Position numbers and translations under genes: made by a program. The notes under the pieces are model-generated. The model did no database searches. It had not been told where the DNA came from and saw only the letters and a list, made by a program, of their open reading frames with translations. Below, piece by piece: positions 11,765 to 24,150 of a DNA stretch of 64,000 nucleotides (its first letter is position 1; each line of letters starts with the position of its first letter). The stretch is from Anthoceros angustus (lineage: Eukaryota > Streptophyta > Anthocerotopsida > Anthocerotales > Anthocerotaceae), in contig MU008158.1 of NCBI GenBank assembly GCA_010909165.1, positions 769,478-833,477 of the forward strand. Direction: 5' to 3'.

Positions 11765-12868
11765 ATTAGTCACATACTCCTGCCTACACTCCCAACTCCT
11801 GGGAAATATTGGTCAATGCCTCAATGCCAGGGTATTAGCGCAGCAAGGAAAAGAAAATGTTTATTAATAAATACACGAAAATGTGAGCACCTAATAATAA
11901 AGCGCGCAAAACCGACTGCGATCTTTGTCGAAGCGCAGCGTGCAGCGAAGCGGGAAGACAAAAGCGGGACTCCACTCCAATCCAATCCACTTCACTCGGA
12001 GGACCACCTAATAAGGAGGTTGTGTACAGTAGACTACTAGTATTGGTAACCGTTGTATAACGATTTGAGACAGAGGATGATTTGGCGCGGCTTCCAGCCG
12101 CCGGTTATCTTCTCTCCTTGCCCAGCTTTACTCGTCTTTCCGATTTCTTTTCGCCTTCTTTCCGGTGTCTTTCGGGGAATACCGGGGCCGTCACATGGGC
12201 GGGCACATGTCGCCCCCCGCGGTGTGTGTGAGCGCGCACTTAGCGTAAGCCAGGGCCACGTCGCCTGCGTGGCCAAATCTGTGCTTGCATCTGGCATTCA
12301 ATGGTAACCATGTTCAGCAACCGGCGAGGCCCTGGCTGCTGGCTTCTGCCTGCTGCCTGCTGCCGTCGCCACTGGCCAGGGAAAGCCCATGGAATGTTGT
12401 ACCTACGCCCTTCTTTGTACTTGGCATTGAAGAGGTCGGAGGGCGTCGTACAGGCGAGAGAGAGGGCCGCCCGCGGCCCAGACCCAACGGCCAAGAACCC
12501 AACGCTTTTTCTTTTTATTAATGCGCCTCTCCATGGCTATGTCGTGCGTCCTAGTTACATACTGTACGCAGGTACATGAGCTCGATCAGGGGATTAGGCA
12601 CCATTTCATCGCATTTCCTCCAAAGGATTTGGGATGCGGGAAATTGGGAATTCGAGGTTCGAGGTTCGAGAGACGAGGGGATCTGGTGGCAGTGCGGCGG
12701 ACGGACGACGGGCGACGGCTGCATCTAATGCGCGTCGGGAATATGATGGGGGCTCGCCCGCCGCTGCCGGTTGCGACGGAAATGGAAAGACGCTGGAAGG
12801 ATGGCCGGGAAAGAAGGCGCCGCTTTCTTTTCCCCCGTGCTGGTGCCGCTGGCGTTTTGGGGCCCACC

Positions 12869-13890
12869 TCGCTCTCTCTCCCTCTCTCTCTCTTCACAGC
12901 AGTGGAGCTGCCAGATGAGTCCAGTTCATGCTTGCTTCCAAGGCTCCGTCCCTGCCCGCTGCCCGCCCTGCCCGGCCCGGCCCTTCCTCGCACTGCCAGA
13001 GCCTGGGCCTCCCCCTCCCTCTTTGTCTCGGGGGCTTCTTCTCCTCTTGCCAGAAGGCCGGAACGCTCTGCCGTGTGGGAAGGCGCGGGTGCGGCCGCTG
13101 CCATCGCCTTTTGCTGCTGCCTTGTTGTTTGCATTGTCTGTGCTTTGCCATCTCTGCCTTCGCCGGAGCATCGCCGCCTCCAAGCTTGCGAGCGGCTAGG
13201 CGATGCGATGCGATGCGATGCTGGGACCAGTCTTCTGCGCGCGAGCCCGGCGGTGAGCCGAGGTGAGGGAGCTGCTGGATGGATTCTTGGATGACTTCTT
13301 GATGCCGCGGATTGCCTTTCTCTTGCTCCCTTCCCAGCCGCGACGCTGCGGTGGACCTTTCCTAGTCTTCTCCTGAAACACACAACGCAACGCGACGCTG
13401 GCCTGCGGCCACCGTTCTGTGTTCCAGGCGCTTGTGCCGTGCTTCCGCATGCGTGCAAGGAAGCGTAATTAGAATTCTGGCCGATTTGGTACTTCGCCTG
13501 TGCTGGTTGGAATTGCCCTTTGCGTGTGTGTTCGCGAATTTCTTGTTTCTTGTTCCGAGTTTGGTGCTAGATTGCGACGAGTTGCTTAAATTTCGGTGGA
13601 GCGCAAGCGCGCTCGCTTCCGTATCGGTCGCGTGCCTGCGCAAGCTGCCGCTTGCTCTGCTCCTCCTCGCTGTTTGACCGGTCGGGGCGGGGCGGGGCAG
13701 GGCAGGGCAGGTGCAGGTGCAGGTGCAGGTGCAGGACGGTGCTTTTAGTCTGGTTCCATTTGTCTCGGTGCTGTGCTTACATCCACGGTCCTACTTTTTG
13801 CAGCTTGGTTTCCGATGAACCATTGACGACAGCATATGCGCAATCAAAGAGTTTAGGGGAGTGTGACACGACCGCCGTTTTGGAAGCTGA
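12869..13890 (+). promoter_or_regulatory. CT-rich promoter end and long leader of the F-box gene
   Basis: A pyrimidine tract ('ctcgctctctctccctctctctctctt', 12869-12895) is of the Y-patch kind found around plant transcription starts. The 1 kb that follows is GC-rich and non-conserved in frame, with a GCGAT pentamer run (13200-13221) and GGGGC/GGGCA/GCAGGT runs (13684-13735). A strong acceptor, 'tactttttgcag', ends at 13803, so a leader intron is likely. Its donor is uncertain; 'gcccggcggtgagccgaggtgagg' near 13250 offers two choices. A TGA directly precedes the gene's ATG (13888-13890), so the coding region does not extend into this leader without another splice. Confidence 0.45.
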
Positions 13891-15093
13891 ATGAAGCGGG
13901 CGATGGGGGGGCCCGTAGTCTTGTTGGTGGACCCGAGGTCCGAGGAGGAGGAGGAGCGATCCAGCGTGGTCATGGTTGAGAGACTGTGGAGTAGGTTGCC
14001 CGAAGAGCTGGTTGAGAGAATTTTGACGTGGTTGCCTCTCCCGAGCCTCTTTAGATGCCGCTCCGTGTGCAAGAAATGGAACACGCTCATGTTCTCCAAG
14101 GATTTTCACTCCGATCGTCACGGATCCTCGCCGATGCCTCTGCTCCTCTTGTTCGGGCTGGAGGCTGGCAGGGCCGACCAATCGTATGATGCTCTGCGGA
14201 GCTCTTGGCATAAACTGCCTCGATCTTTTCTTCCGTATTTGGATGTTCATCCTATCGTATCGGCTGGTGGCCTGCTGCTCTGCGTCAGAAGCTTCAAGCT
14301 CAAATTCGACTACTCCTGGCTCTGCGTCTGCAACCCCTTGATGAAGTCTTGGCGAGATTTGCCTGTTACAGCCAAGTTGAAGATGCCGATGCTGGTCACC
14401 ATGCTTTATGACGGGGATGCCAAGTCTTTCAAGGTCATAGTCGCTGGGGATCGAAGGTTTTGCACTGCTGTTGCGTCTCTGGACGAGGTGTCCAGGTTAC
14501 AAGAAGATACCACTAATTTCTGTTGGCCTACCTACGTGTACGACTCTGTGACGGATTCTTGGAGCGATGCTGGTAGGGTGCCAGACGGCTCTTGTCTGCG
14601 GCCAACTTCCGTTGTTCTCCACGGCACCCTCTACGCCTTGAGAAGGACTGGGGAGGTGTTGGCCTTCGACTTGGAGAAATGCCTGTGGCGCCGTCTGCAA
14701 GTGCCGGTGCCTCCCTCTTGTGATGTTGCTTGCCTGACAGAGACCTCTGGAGCAATCTATATGGCTGGGTATTCCAGGGCAGAGGGCGTGCATGGATTGA
14801 GCATATGGGAGATCGATTTGAAAGCCAATGCCTGGCTGCAGCTTGGGAGCTTGCCCGAGAAGTTACGAGCAGATTTGAAGCTAAGATCAACGGAACCTGC
14901 ACGTCTTGTTGGACACGGCAGATGGCTCTTCCTCATGTTTGGGGGTGGTGATGGGAAGTTGCCCGAGACTATCAAGTATGACTTCGTCGCCAAGGTGTGG
15001 CGGCAGATAGGACAGTGCCCTTTTGATATCCGCTCGGGTGACCTGCAATCCAGCCTGCTCCCCTACGAGCCCAGATTGGATGTTTTTTGGTAG
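13891..15093 (+). CDS. F-box/kelch-repeat protein
   Basis: The frame encodes 400 residues in one exon. The F-box is at about residues 32-72 (LWSRLPEELVERILTWLPLP, then SLFRCRSVCKKWN), which would bind SKP1 and make this the substrate-recognition subunit of an SCF ubiquitin ligase. From about residue 90 onward it shows kelch-type blades, for example GTLYALRRTGEVLAFDLE, GAIYMAGYSR and GRWLFLMFGGGDGKLPETI, each with a short hydrophobic strand and a following Trp (LWRRL, AWLQLG, VWRQIG). This arrangement and length fit the plant single-F-box plus kelch class (Arabidopsis At5g15710 or HAWAIIAN SKIRT-like). The start is fixed by the TGA immediately upstream in frame. The N-terminal 30 residues carry an acidic EEEEE run. 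The substrate is unknown. A search by eye for an miR394-type target site found none. Confidence 0.92.
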   Translation: MKRAMGGPVVLLVDPRSEEEEERSSVVMVERLWSRLPEELVERILTWLPLPSLFRCRSVCKKWNTLMFSKDFHSDRHGSSPMPLLLLFGLEAGRADQSYDALRSSWHKLPRSFLPYLDVHPIVSAGGLLLCVRSFKLKFDYSWLCVCNPLMKSWRDLPVTAKLKMPMLVTMLYDGDAKSFKVIVAGDRRFCTAVASLDEVSRLQEDTTNFCWPTYVYDSVTDSWSDAGRVPDGSCLRPTSVVLHGTLYALRRTGEVLAFDLEKCLWRRLQVPVPPSCDVACLTETSGAIYMAGYSRAEGVHGLSIWEIDLKANAWLQLGSLPEKLRADLKLRSTEPARLVGHGRWLFLMFGGGDGKLPETIKYDFVAKVWRQIGQCPFDIRSGDLQSSLLPYEPRLDVFW

Positions 15094-16027
15094 ACGTTGC
15101 AGACGCAGTTGATGCTCTCCTACATCCAGTTGTTATGGCACTGTCCGGCCTCAACTGGTTTTTTCGACGGCTAAGATTCGGCTCCTCTGTATTTCTCATT
15201 GTGCAATTCGCCTTGTAGCAACTTAGAAAGAAGCTGTGCAGGCCCTCAGTAGTGGTTAAAAAATCTCAGAATTTGAAGGAACCAGCACGTCTACTGTTTG
15301 CTCACCTCCTGAGAGCAACATTTGAAGAACGTGCGGCTAGAGGCTGGAGTTGCTCAAGGAATTTTTTGTCTGGCCATGTCTGGTGAGGACTCCGTGAACT
15401 ACTCTATGCACGTGACGGAGCACTGTTGCTTTGCTAGCTAATACTTACCACCTCTGTGCTGCAGTCCTCAATCCACCGCTCCAGGAGAATACCCGTCCAC
15501 ACCGAGGCATACTAGCAGCGCCGGGGATCACTCTTGACAGTCCCCGCTTGATTGCTCAGGCACTTCCCAGTAGCTTAGCGAAAGATTTGTCATGATGATC
15601 GGCGTCTCGTATTTGCGTAAAACGGATTATTTTGGACTGCCAGGTATCATGAAGCTCGAGAAATGCAGACACTTCCGACAGAGGTAGTATGTACCCAGTA
15701 CATACTAAATGCAAAACTCATTCTATAAAGTACTATCACCCCGTTACACACAAACTTTATCTAAGGGAAGCCTCCTTATACTAGACCCCTACTCGAGCAG
15801 CAGATACAGAAAAGAGCCTCGTTCCAATCATGGATCAAGGTGGTGAATGATATCCTCCTGCACGTTCTTTAGAAAACTTCGGACCACTGCCGATGTCGTA
15901 CATTGCCGCAGGCTCATGAGTCAAAATTGCAGCTACATGTGTACAGTGGCTTGCGCCTCTGTACTGATGGACCTGGCAGAGATGGAGCAATGATAGCGAA
16001 AAACCTCTTGTTCTACCGGTGGCTGAC
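15094..16027. other. Convergent intergenic region between F-box and helicase genes
   Basis: Both flanking genes end here, so the stretch should hold two 3' untranslated regions. Apart from short frames I see no gene, and no repeats. Confidence 0.5.
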
Positions 16028-19000
16028 TTAGTGTCGCGATCTCAAGAGCTTGAGAGCTAGAGCTTCCTGTTCAGCCAAGGACAGATGAGCTGCACGTCCT
16101 TTATCTGTGTCGTCGTCCCTGTCGGTCCCAGCGTCTGAGGACGCAGGGGACCGACTGCCGGCATCAATATCGTCTTCACTGTCACCTGTGTCGGCCCCAA
16201 GCGTTACTGCGTCTCCCTCCGCCTCTGAACTCTTCCTCAACTTTTGCCTCTTCTTCTGCCTCTTCTCCCGCAATCTTTGCTTTTCCAGCAGCCGATCTTC
16301 CTTGTCCCGCCGCTTCATCTCTTCCTTTAGCCTCATGTTTCGCTCCTCAGCGGCGCGAGCAAGTTCTTCTGCAAATACCACATAGACATGTGAATCATGA
16401 CCGTAATTACTGTGCAATGGGCATTGCAATGAAATCAAATGAGATACCTTGCTCATCCTTCTGCTCCTTCTGGAGTGCAAGTGCTTCGAACGGTGTGATA
16501 GCATTTCCATCTTCGTCAAACACCAAACGTTGGCCACCAGCTTTGCTGGAGTCAATCTTCAACACTTTCTTCTTCTTGGAAACCTTCACCCCAGAACTGC
16601 ACACCAATTTCAATACTCAGGCAACCATGCTCACACCAGAGAACACATCATCGCAGAAAATGAAATACCCATGGCAGAGTACAAACCTCTTCACTGCTAC
16701 TCCACCTCCTGAAGGATCTTCCGGACCTGCTTGCCCTTGCATGGTCCCATCATTGTCCTTCCGAGCCCGAAACATAAACTCATCTTCAACAGCAGGCTCA
16801 TGAGCCCGCATTTTCTCATAGGTTGCAGACAGCACATCTGCATTTTTGCGTCTGAAGAGTCGGTCCAGTTTGGACGCCTTCTTCTTTGCGTTGACATCAC
16901 TGTCAGGAAGCCACGCAGAGAGAGAGGCAACATCAGCCTCTGTCTGCTCTCCGTCCTCAACATCAGCATGCTCATCCATGGTCCCAGGCTCTTCATGCTC
17001 TTCGTCAGCTTCGCTATCATCCGAACCCTCAACCAAATGGTTCAAGTTTCTTGGGGCATTCTTGGCCACTTTTGCAGAGGCATTCTTCAGAAACCGGATG
17101 CGAGGAGTTGATGGCAGTCCCATAGATGCTGCAAACTCCGCAAGTGGAAGGTTTGCGACATCAAACATTTCCTTGTCGGGCCGCAAATGGAGTGAACGAA
17201 GGTATGTCACAAATGCCCGCTGGGCAAGATATTTTAACTCAGGACTCTTGGAGAGCAAGCATGCCAACGCAGGTGAAACTTGCTGCACCTTGCTCATATT
17301 CGCCTGTGGAAAGTGACATGGAGTCTCATCAGATATAGACACAAAACAGCACATTGCAGTGGCATCTAAGGAGGACTGACGCATTGGAGCGTGATCGATA
17401 CCTTGATCACTTTGACAGGGATCTTAGATGCTTCAAATGCAGTCAGCATCTTCTGCTCTGAAGGTGTCAGAAAAAGTAAAGACCGTCCTGAAGCAGTGTA
17501 CCGAGCAGTTCGTCCAACACGATGAATATAAGTGGCAACATCTTCAGGACAATCCACCTGGGCAGCAAAAGGAGCACATTACCAGAAGATGTTCAGAAAA
17601 GCTTTGTCCTTCGCCCAGCTTACCTTCTTTACCACCATCAAATGAAATCTAACTCCACCACACCTGAACAACCCAGTCTACTGCCGGAAAGTCAAGCCCT
17701 CTTGCTGCCACATCTGTGGCAAATAACAGCGAATGGCGACTTTCGCAGAAATCAAAGAACACCAAAGACCTTTGCATCTGCTTCATTCTTCCATGCAAGC
17801 ATTTGACGGGCACTCCAGGACGCAGCTTTTTGAAAGCTTCGCTGACAAACTTGACCTGCAGCAGATGAACAAGTTGAGTGACAAACATGATCCATTTGAA
17901 CTTTCATACAAACAAACCAATGGATTTTTATCCGGCCACGCAAGTTCCAGCAACGGTAGAACCAGACCTGCTTACAAGATGACAGGAAAACAAGCATCTT
18001 AGAGCGAAGATGTGACTTGACAAAGCTCCACAGCATATCTAGCTTCTCGTCCAAGGGCACAATCATGGCAGTTTGCTGCAGTCGAGCCGGTGTCGCCGTG
18101 GTCGACTCTGCATGCACAGACAGATACTCTGGATCCCGCAGACTGAGCCTGGCAAGATCTTGCACAGATCGAGTTTGCGTGGCTGAGAATAGGAAAGTCT
18201 GCCGCTGCTTTGGTAGCTGTGCCACAATGGCATTGAGAGTCTTAGCAAATCCCATATCCAAAATCCGGTCTGCCTCGTCCAACACCAGCACCTGCCTTGT
18301 GACAACCACCAACCCCCCACGCATTAGCTGTGATGGCTGACCAAACCAGACCTCCTTCCGTCCAGCTCAAAACATCCAAATCAGCTGATACAGCAGCAAT
18401 TGCCCCATCAGAAATCTACAGGAAGATGAAGGGCTAGCCAAGTCTTTTGGAAAACTTGGGCTAATGTTGAAATGTGCCCAGAGAATGGTAGGGATCAAGG
18501 GATGAATATGCATGGGTGGCCTGAAGTTACAGGATAACTGAAAACCCACCTGGAGCTGGGAGCAGTCGAAATTGGGCGTCTCGTCCATATGCTGCAGCAG
18601 CCGACCTGGCGTACACACCAGAATATTGAGCGAGCTGACGTGACCTTTCTCCATATCCACACCCTTCCTCCCCCCAATCAGCAGGCCTCCGCTGAGCGAG
18701 TGGTGCTTGCCCACCTTCTTCAACTCATCGAAGATCTGCACTGCCAGCTCCCGGGTAGGCGAGATGATGATCGCGCCCACCCCATCCAGAGTGCCCCACC
18801 GAAGCCGAAACAATTTCTCGATCACCTGCCAACCCAAAAGCCAGTCAGTCTGTCTGTAATAACAATCGCCGCCAGCCAAACAAGAAAGATGCAGCCACCA
18901 ACCCACCGGCACGAGAAAAGCCAAGGTCTTGCCAGACCCAGTTTTGGCCGCTCCTAGCACATCCCTCCCACACAGGGCGTGCGGGATCGCGGCCCTCTGA

Positions 19001-19329
19001 ATCGCGGTCATGTGCGTGTACTTGGCATCCGCCAGCCCCCTCCTGGTCCGGTCGCACAGCGGCAGCTGCGAGAAGAGCTTGGCTCCGGCGTAAGGCCTCA
19101 GCTTGTCCTCCACCTTGGCATCCTCCTCGGACACGGTCGCAGCCAAGGGATTGGACCCCGCAGGTGGCGCCCCATTCGCAATCCTGCATTCCAACACCTT
19201 GATCTCCTCCACTTCCGAAACCCCTCCCCGCCGCTTCTTCCTCACCTGACTAATGGGCTGCGTCCGCTCAGCCTCCTCCCTCACCCGCTTCTTCCCCGTT
19301 TTTCCATCCCACCTCTTCATAGACACCAT
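16028..19329 (-). CDS. RH32: DEAD-box ATP-dependent RNA helicase, DDX10/Dbp4/RH32 family
   Basis: The eight exons, in transcript order, are 19329-18907, 18825-18550, 18291-17968, 17855-17664, 17557-17402, 17303-16687, 16596-16448 and 16368-16028. All introns are GT-AG and all phases match, giving 825 residues. Visible motifs are Q ([12 protein letters not shown]), I (AAKTGSGKT, 127-135), Ia (PTRELAVQ, 164-171), TPGRLL (213-218), II (DEAD, 238-241, in [12 protein letters not shown]), III (SAT, 269-271), V ([11 protein letters not shown]) and VI (HRVGRTAR, 417-424). After the helicase core comes a conserved extension ([20 protein letters not shown]), then an acidic stretch and a Lys/Arg coiled coil near the end. 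[11 protein letters not shown] plus this extension fits yeast Dbp4, human DDX10 and plant RH32, nucleolar enzymes of 18S pre-rRNA processing. The start could also be the Met at 19320. No broken motif is seen. Confidence 0.93.
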
Positions 19330-20667
19330 CCTTCCAATACCAATTGCACCAACACCTCCGCAACCTGTGCTGAGTCTCTCTGAAGGGCCGTTCACGACTT
19401 AGACTCCATACAAACAGACGTGGACCTTTCACCAACTGCGCACCGATGGTTGTGACATGCGGAACGAAGCAGAAACACTGCATTTCAATTCATCTTTCCT
19501 CTCCTTCTCCTTTTCTGGCAAAATGCGCCACTCAGATCACAACATAATATAAATAACCCATAACCCGATGTGGTTCCACATATCTATATGGACGCTTATC
19601 ACTCACCAAGGTATAAGTTGCCCGTGGCGAGTATCTTTCTAGTCTTTTGTGGTCTTGGTACATTATTATAGGTATGATTTTCTATTATTAGTTTAAGTGA
19701 TTTCTATATATAGACATCCATTCATTAAAATATAAGTGGAATGTGAGGAGTACCTTTCTATCTTTCTCTAGAGAATATATTATATAATCTTTATTTATTA
19801 ATATAATATTAAAAATATATATATAGAGATTTATGATCATTTGTTTCTTTCTTTATTATTGTCACAATAGTAGTTACTGGTATATCTATCACAACCTTGA
19901 GGAACAACATGAGGTTAAATGTTAATATGTCTACATGGTAGACGGCTACTAGGAATGTTTTGGCTACATAATTGCATTTCGCATCTATTGTGTTATATCT
20001 CAATTCCTTGATTTCGATTGACATATTTCGGTTTCACATAATTTTAGAGATTCACTGATATATTGACATTATTAGCTGGTATGTTTTGTATCGCCTAGCG
20101 AGAGATTTTCTTTCTCACATTGTTGCAGAAATATGGGGTTAGAGCTTCAATTCTTACACGATATACACCATCACACCATCCCAATGGAAAAGATTATGAA
20201 GAACCAAAATAAGTTATATTCAATCTTAGTTTATTGGCCTTCTAGAGGTGGGCAACATAATATATATATAAGAGTTCAACATCTTCCTATCTCTCTAATG
20301 TAGTAAAGGGAATTATTGGTTTACCTACAGACAAAATATTTGCTCAACCACGTCAAAAGACAAGGACAACTCTTCAGCTTAATATAAAACTGAATGATAT
20401 TTAAACAGTAGATTAATTCTTCCCATATGAAATTGACAATCAGCTCTTGAATTTTTCCTTGAAGTTTAAAATTGATGTTTTGGTAATGGATTAGCCATCC
20501 CATATAAAAAAGATAATAAACCGGGATAATGAGCTCCTGAATATGTCCTTGAAGGTTTAAACTTTCTATTTCTTATTTTATATTTTCTTTTGGTGTGCTC
20601 AAACACACAAAGAAATAAGAGTATATAAAAACTTCATAGTTAAACGGCTTGGGGCTGGATAAACGGC

Positions 20668-20725
20668 TTGGACTATCGCTTGGCATCTGAAAGAGATTGG
20701 ACTATCGCTTGGCATGTGAAAGAGA
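20668..20725. repeat. 29-bp direct tandem duplication
   Basis: 'ttggactatcgcttggcat' followed by 'ctgaaagaga' recurs 29 bp later with one substitution (ctg to gtg). Confidence 0.85.
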
Positions 20726-20843
20726 CCCTTTTACCATGTTATATGCATGCTCCCACCTTTACGTGTCTCCCTTTACAACGTTATGCTCTCACCTATTCGT
20801 CCATGTCCCTTTACTTCTTATGCCAGTGATGCTCTCGGTCACT

Positions 20844-20955
20844 TCGTCAAGACTTATGCACTTGGTCAATCTATCATCTCACCTCATGTCCATGGTCACT
20901 CGTCAAGACTGATGTACTTGGTCAATCTATCATCTCACCTCATGTCCATAGCCAT
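20844..20955. repeat. 56-bp direct tandem duplication
   Basis: Two copies beginning 'tcgtcaagact', at 20844 and 20900, agree over the 56-bp unit apart from a few substitutions. Confidence 0.85.
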
Positions 20956-22767
20956 GAACGTCCGCGCGCGTGAGATCCATCCACCGATTCACTTTATTAT
21001 TGTGTCACCTGATAGGCTCGATCTTATCAATTTATGATGAGCTCTAAGCGGTAATCATGTGCCTATGAAGACAAACGGGTCCCAATGCTTGGCGGGTTGG
21101 GTGCCTAAAGTCTTTAGGCCGTGAATCACACAGGAAACACATCAGATGTTTAGGTGTAATGAACATTGAGTTCAAACCTCTAGCCTAAAAACACAGCCTC
21201 GCAACTAGAGGGCAGAGTTAAGTTAACTTCAGAATTTTAGCCCAAAAATATTACTTATTATCATTTTCTTCTTCATGTAATTCATCCTCTAACTCAAAAT
21301 AGGTGTAGTCATTTGTACCAGCTTCCTCATTAACTGTCCACATGCATCTCGACGTATCCTGCATCAACCTACAACATCGGTACCAGGTGTGTGGCATCAA
21401 TGCCCAGGACTGAGTGCGACGGCAAGGTGTGGGGCACGATAGACACATCCTTTTCAACATATGTTGTCATTTGATAATCAACTGAACTCAGCGACGGCAG
21501 GAGGTAGGGGGCAAGCTCGCGCAATTGCAGGTGCGCCCCGTTGATCTACAAGTGCACTTGCGGGCGTGTCCCGTTGATCTACAAGCGCACATGCACACAC
21601 ACGTCTCGACGCCCGCGTGCGTGCCTCTCATCAATAGTGTGCCCTTCTCCGACAATCTGGTCAGCCTCATAAGAACTCGCTACTACTGTGCATCATGAAC
21701 AACAACTTGGCCAACATCATGTGTTCCTTGTGCTCCTTCTTGGATGATATCGAAAGATGATAGCATGCATCTATGTAAGACCGAGATGCTTGTATTTTTA
21801 GGCACCTAGTTTCTTATGCAGTAGGAGTTAGGCTGAGCCGTTTAGCTGTTTGTGTAGCTAGTTTTTCACCCCTACTTTATAGTGAGTGGGAGTGATGAAA
21901 TATATGACTTATTAGGGCACTATTCATTAGGGCTCCCTTAAATCCCTAGAAATTTGCCAAAGTCACTTGCTCTGGTGGCGAAGTGGCTTGTGGACATCGT
22001 GGAACTAACTTTTTTTAAGATTTGTGGGTGGAGGAGCGTTTGTGATTGCACAGCCCTTGGCTTGGTTGCACTTCTTCTAGGAAGGACGCGCTGTGAATCG
22101 GCCACAAGCGTCCTTGTGCTGTAGGGAGTCGCAACAGCTTTAGGCACTTGGCACACCTCTGCGCCACGGCAATGATGGCGGCTTCCCTCTAACAAGCTTG
22201 CCAGCATTTGTATGGGCCTTTCTTCCTCTCGACATGGCCACTCCTACATCAACCAGCACCTATCAGACGAGCTGACAACGGCCCGTTTCCTATGAGCCTT
22301 TTGGGTGGAGCAATCCGGCATTATTCTCTTTATTTGAAGTAGCTGGTATTCGGGAACCCGTACTTGGCCTTTATGTATTTACCATATTTCGGGTATTTTC
22401 CTATTGTGTTATTTAGACATATTTTTCCAAGTTCTAGCTTAATTCATTTATTTTTGAACTTAGGGCTAGAAGTAGTTTTATTTATTAGTTCAGTGATTAT
22501 TTGGTTACAACAACCTATAGCCATCTACTTCATTTACACATATGTACTTTCTATTATGTTCATAATGCATAAGATATTTTCAGCAAGTCATTGATTCTCT
22601 TCAGCTACGGTATAAATTCGAGGAGTTCACACACGACATCGAGCAAGCATGCATGCAGACTTCAAACTAAACAACCAACAAGTAGCAACTCAACAACAAG
22701 TAACTCAACTCAACCTTTGCAGGACCTAAAATTAGTCATGTATATCATAGTCCGCTCATTAAGAAGT

Positions 22768-22974
22768 TTAATGCGTCTCGAGTTCAGGCTTAAATGATAA
22801 CAAATTTGCAGCATTATCTTGAGTTTGAATATAACTAATGTCAATTGTACTATCCTCTAACTTTTCTCTTGTATAATGATACTCAACAGCTACATGTTTT
22901 GTCCTGGAATGAAAAACAGGGTTTCTAGCTAATGCAATGGCACCTTGGCTATCACTAAATAGAAGTGTGCCCAT
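22768..22974 (-). mobile_element. Ty1/Copia RNase H fragment
   Basis: The minus-strand frame contains LLFSDSQGAIALARNPVFHS, then RTKHVAVEYHYTRE. This is the typical end of a Copia polyprotein: an RNase H Asp within the D-N/S-Q-x-A-I block, then the H-x-R-T-K-H-I element. The reading frame is short and has no neighbours from the same element, so it is a solitary remnant. Confidence 0.85.
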
Positions 22975-22979
22975 ATTGC

Positions 22980-24150
22980 AATTTGTAACTACTTTTTCTA
23001 TAAATCATGCTTACATGCATGGTGAAATATGATTTGGCTAATGTTTGCTAAACGAGTTGAGATATGATGGAGCTATAAATCTTAGGCATGATCAAAACAT
23101 ACCAAATTGTAGAGCTTGTCGAGCTTTACTATCCTCTCAACATTGATTATCATTTGCATGATACTAAGAAAAGCCTAGTCCAATGGCTCATTTTGAGTCT
23201 CTCAAGCATGCTCAGTAGGCATGTGTAATGGCATAGATGAGAAACCTTATTTTGTAATTAGGATGTTTGGTTCCAAACAATTATCACTATTACCCTTTTC
23301 AAGATCCGGCTCAACTCTACCAGATCCTCTAAAATAAGCTGAAAGTGGTCGTCCATAAGCGAACGGAACCGTAAAACAATAGCAGCCATAATATCAACAA
23401 AAGCCTCCATTGGGATGCCAGCCCATGACCCAACCTTAAGTGCCTCACTCATCATAAGCACCTAGCCGCAAAACACCAATCTGAAAGCAAAAACAAATAG
23501 GAGCAATTAGCTCCAATTTAGTAATTCCAAGGCCAAGGCGCAAGTGAGGTTAAAGCCCCATGAATCCAAGATGGGAATCACCGAAAGCAATAATCCACTG
23601 AACTTTGATAGCATAAAGATTTGAATCCCCAAGGAAGACGCAAGCTTCAACTCACTATCAATTAAACTAACCTCCTCTTTAAAACCCCTATAAAAAGAAG
23701 GAAAAATTTTAAATCATAAAAACGTTTTATGTTACGTCTTGTAAGGTTATGTCTCTAAAGGTTAGGTCTCATAAGAAGCTTCAACCTTCAACCCAAGCCA
23801 GCCCAATACTGTGGGAGAAGCGAGCAACGATTGCAATTTTTTTGGAAATCGGAGAGGAGTGGCAATGCCAAAATCAATTGCAACTCCAAGGTGAAACCTT
23901 CGACAAAACTCTGAGTTTTCCTTGTACTCTAATCTCTAGATGTTCAAAATCTGAGTTCAAAAATCTAGATGTTCAAAAATCAAAATAAATTCCATATAGG
24001 AACCTCTCTATGCGGGACTTTGTGGGCTACTCCCCATTAGAAGGGGTGGGCTAAATGTATGATACAAACGGGGAAAGGCGATGAACGCTGGAATCTGGGA
24101 AACGCATCGGGTCCGTCCACGTGGTGGAGTGCAAGCGGGTTGTAACCAGG
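22980..24150. other. Intergenic spacer, no gene seen
   Basis: Short frames only, one of them minus (23258-23461) and of no known family. A direct repeat 'aaaatctagatgttcaaaa' occurs twice near 23935-23985. Confidence 0.4.

Larger units (their letters stand above)
9580..12500. other. Long GC-variable intergenic region, no supported gene
   Basis: Many overlapping short frames lie on both strands, but none shows a family motif or a consistent splice pattern. A fragment at 9580-9664 (encoding VVCPDCGSDNMEQ, with a CxxC) could be a further exon of the upstream gene; I cannot support it. The region holds a CCCGGTT heptamer run, a GTAC run and a cluster of GGCCC-type dyads, each listed separately. 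Confidence 0.4.
19400..22760. other. AT-rich intergenic region with small tandem duplications
   Basis: From 19.5 to 20.6 kb the sequence is very AT-rich without coding signals. Two short direct duplications follow and are listed separately. A minus-strand frame at 21251-21460 ends in an acidic tail (FELEDELHEEENDNK) and might be the end of a decayed transposase; I cannot name it. A GC-richer block at 21.5-22.3 kb shows only short unremarkable frames. Confidence 0.45.

Noticed and set aside
12521-13458. Long overlapping open frames of 257 (+) and 290 (-) codons
   Set aside because: Both are products of GC-rich sequence without stops: composition is low-complexity, neither has a family motif, and they overlap the probable promoter and leader of the F-box gene.
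19330-19395. 22-residue N-terminal extension of the helicase
   Set aside because: The frame is open but begins at GTG with no upstream ATG; the first in-frame ATG is at 19329.
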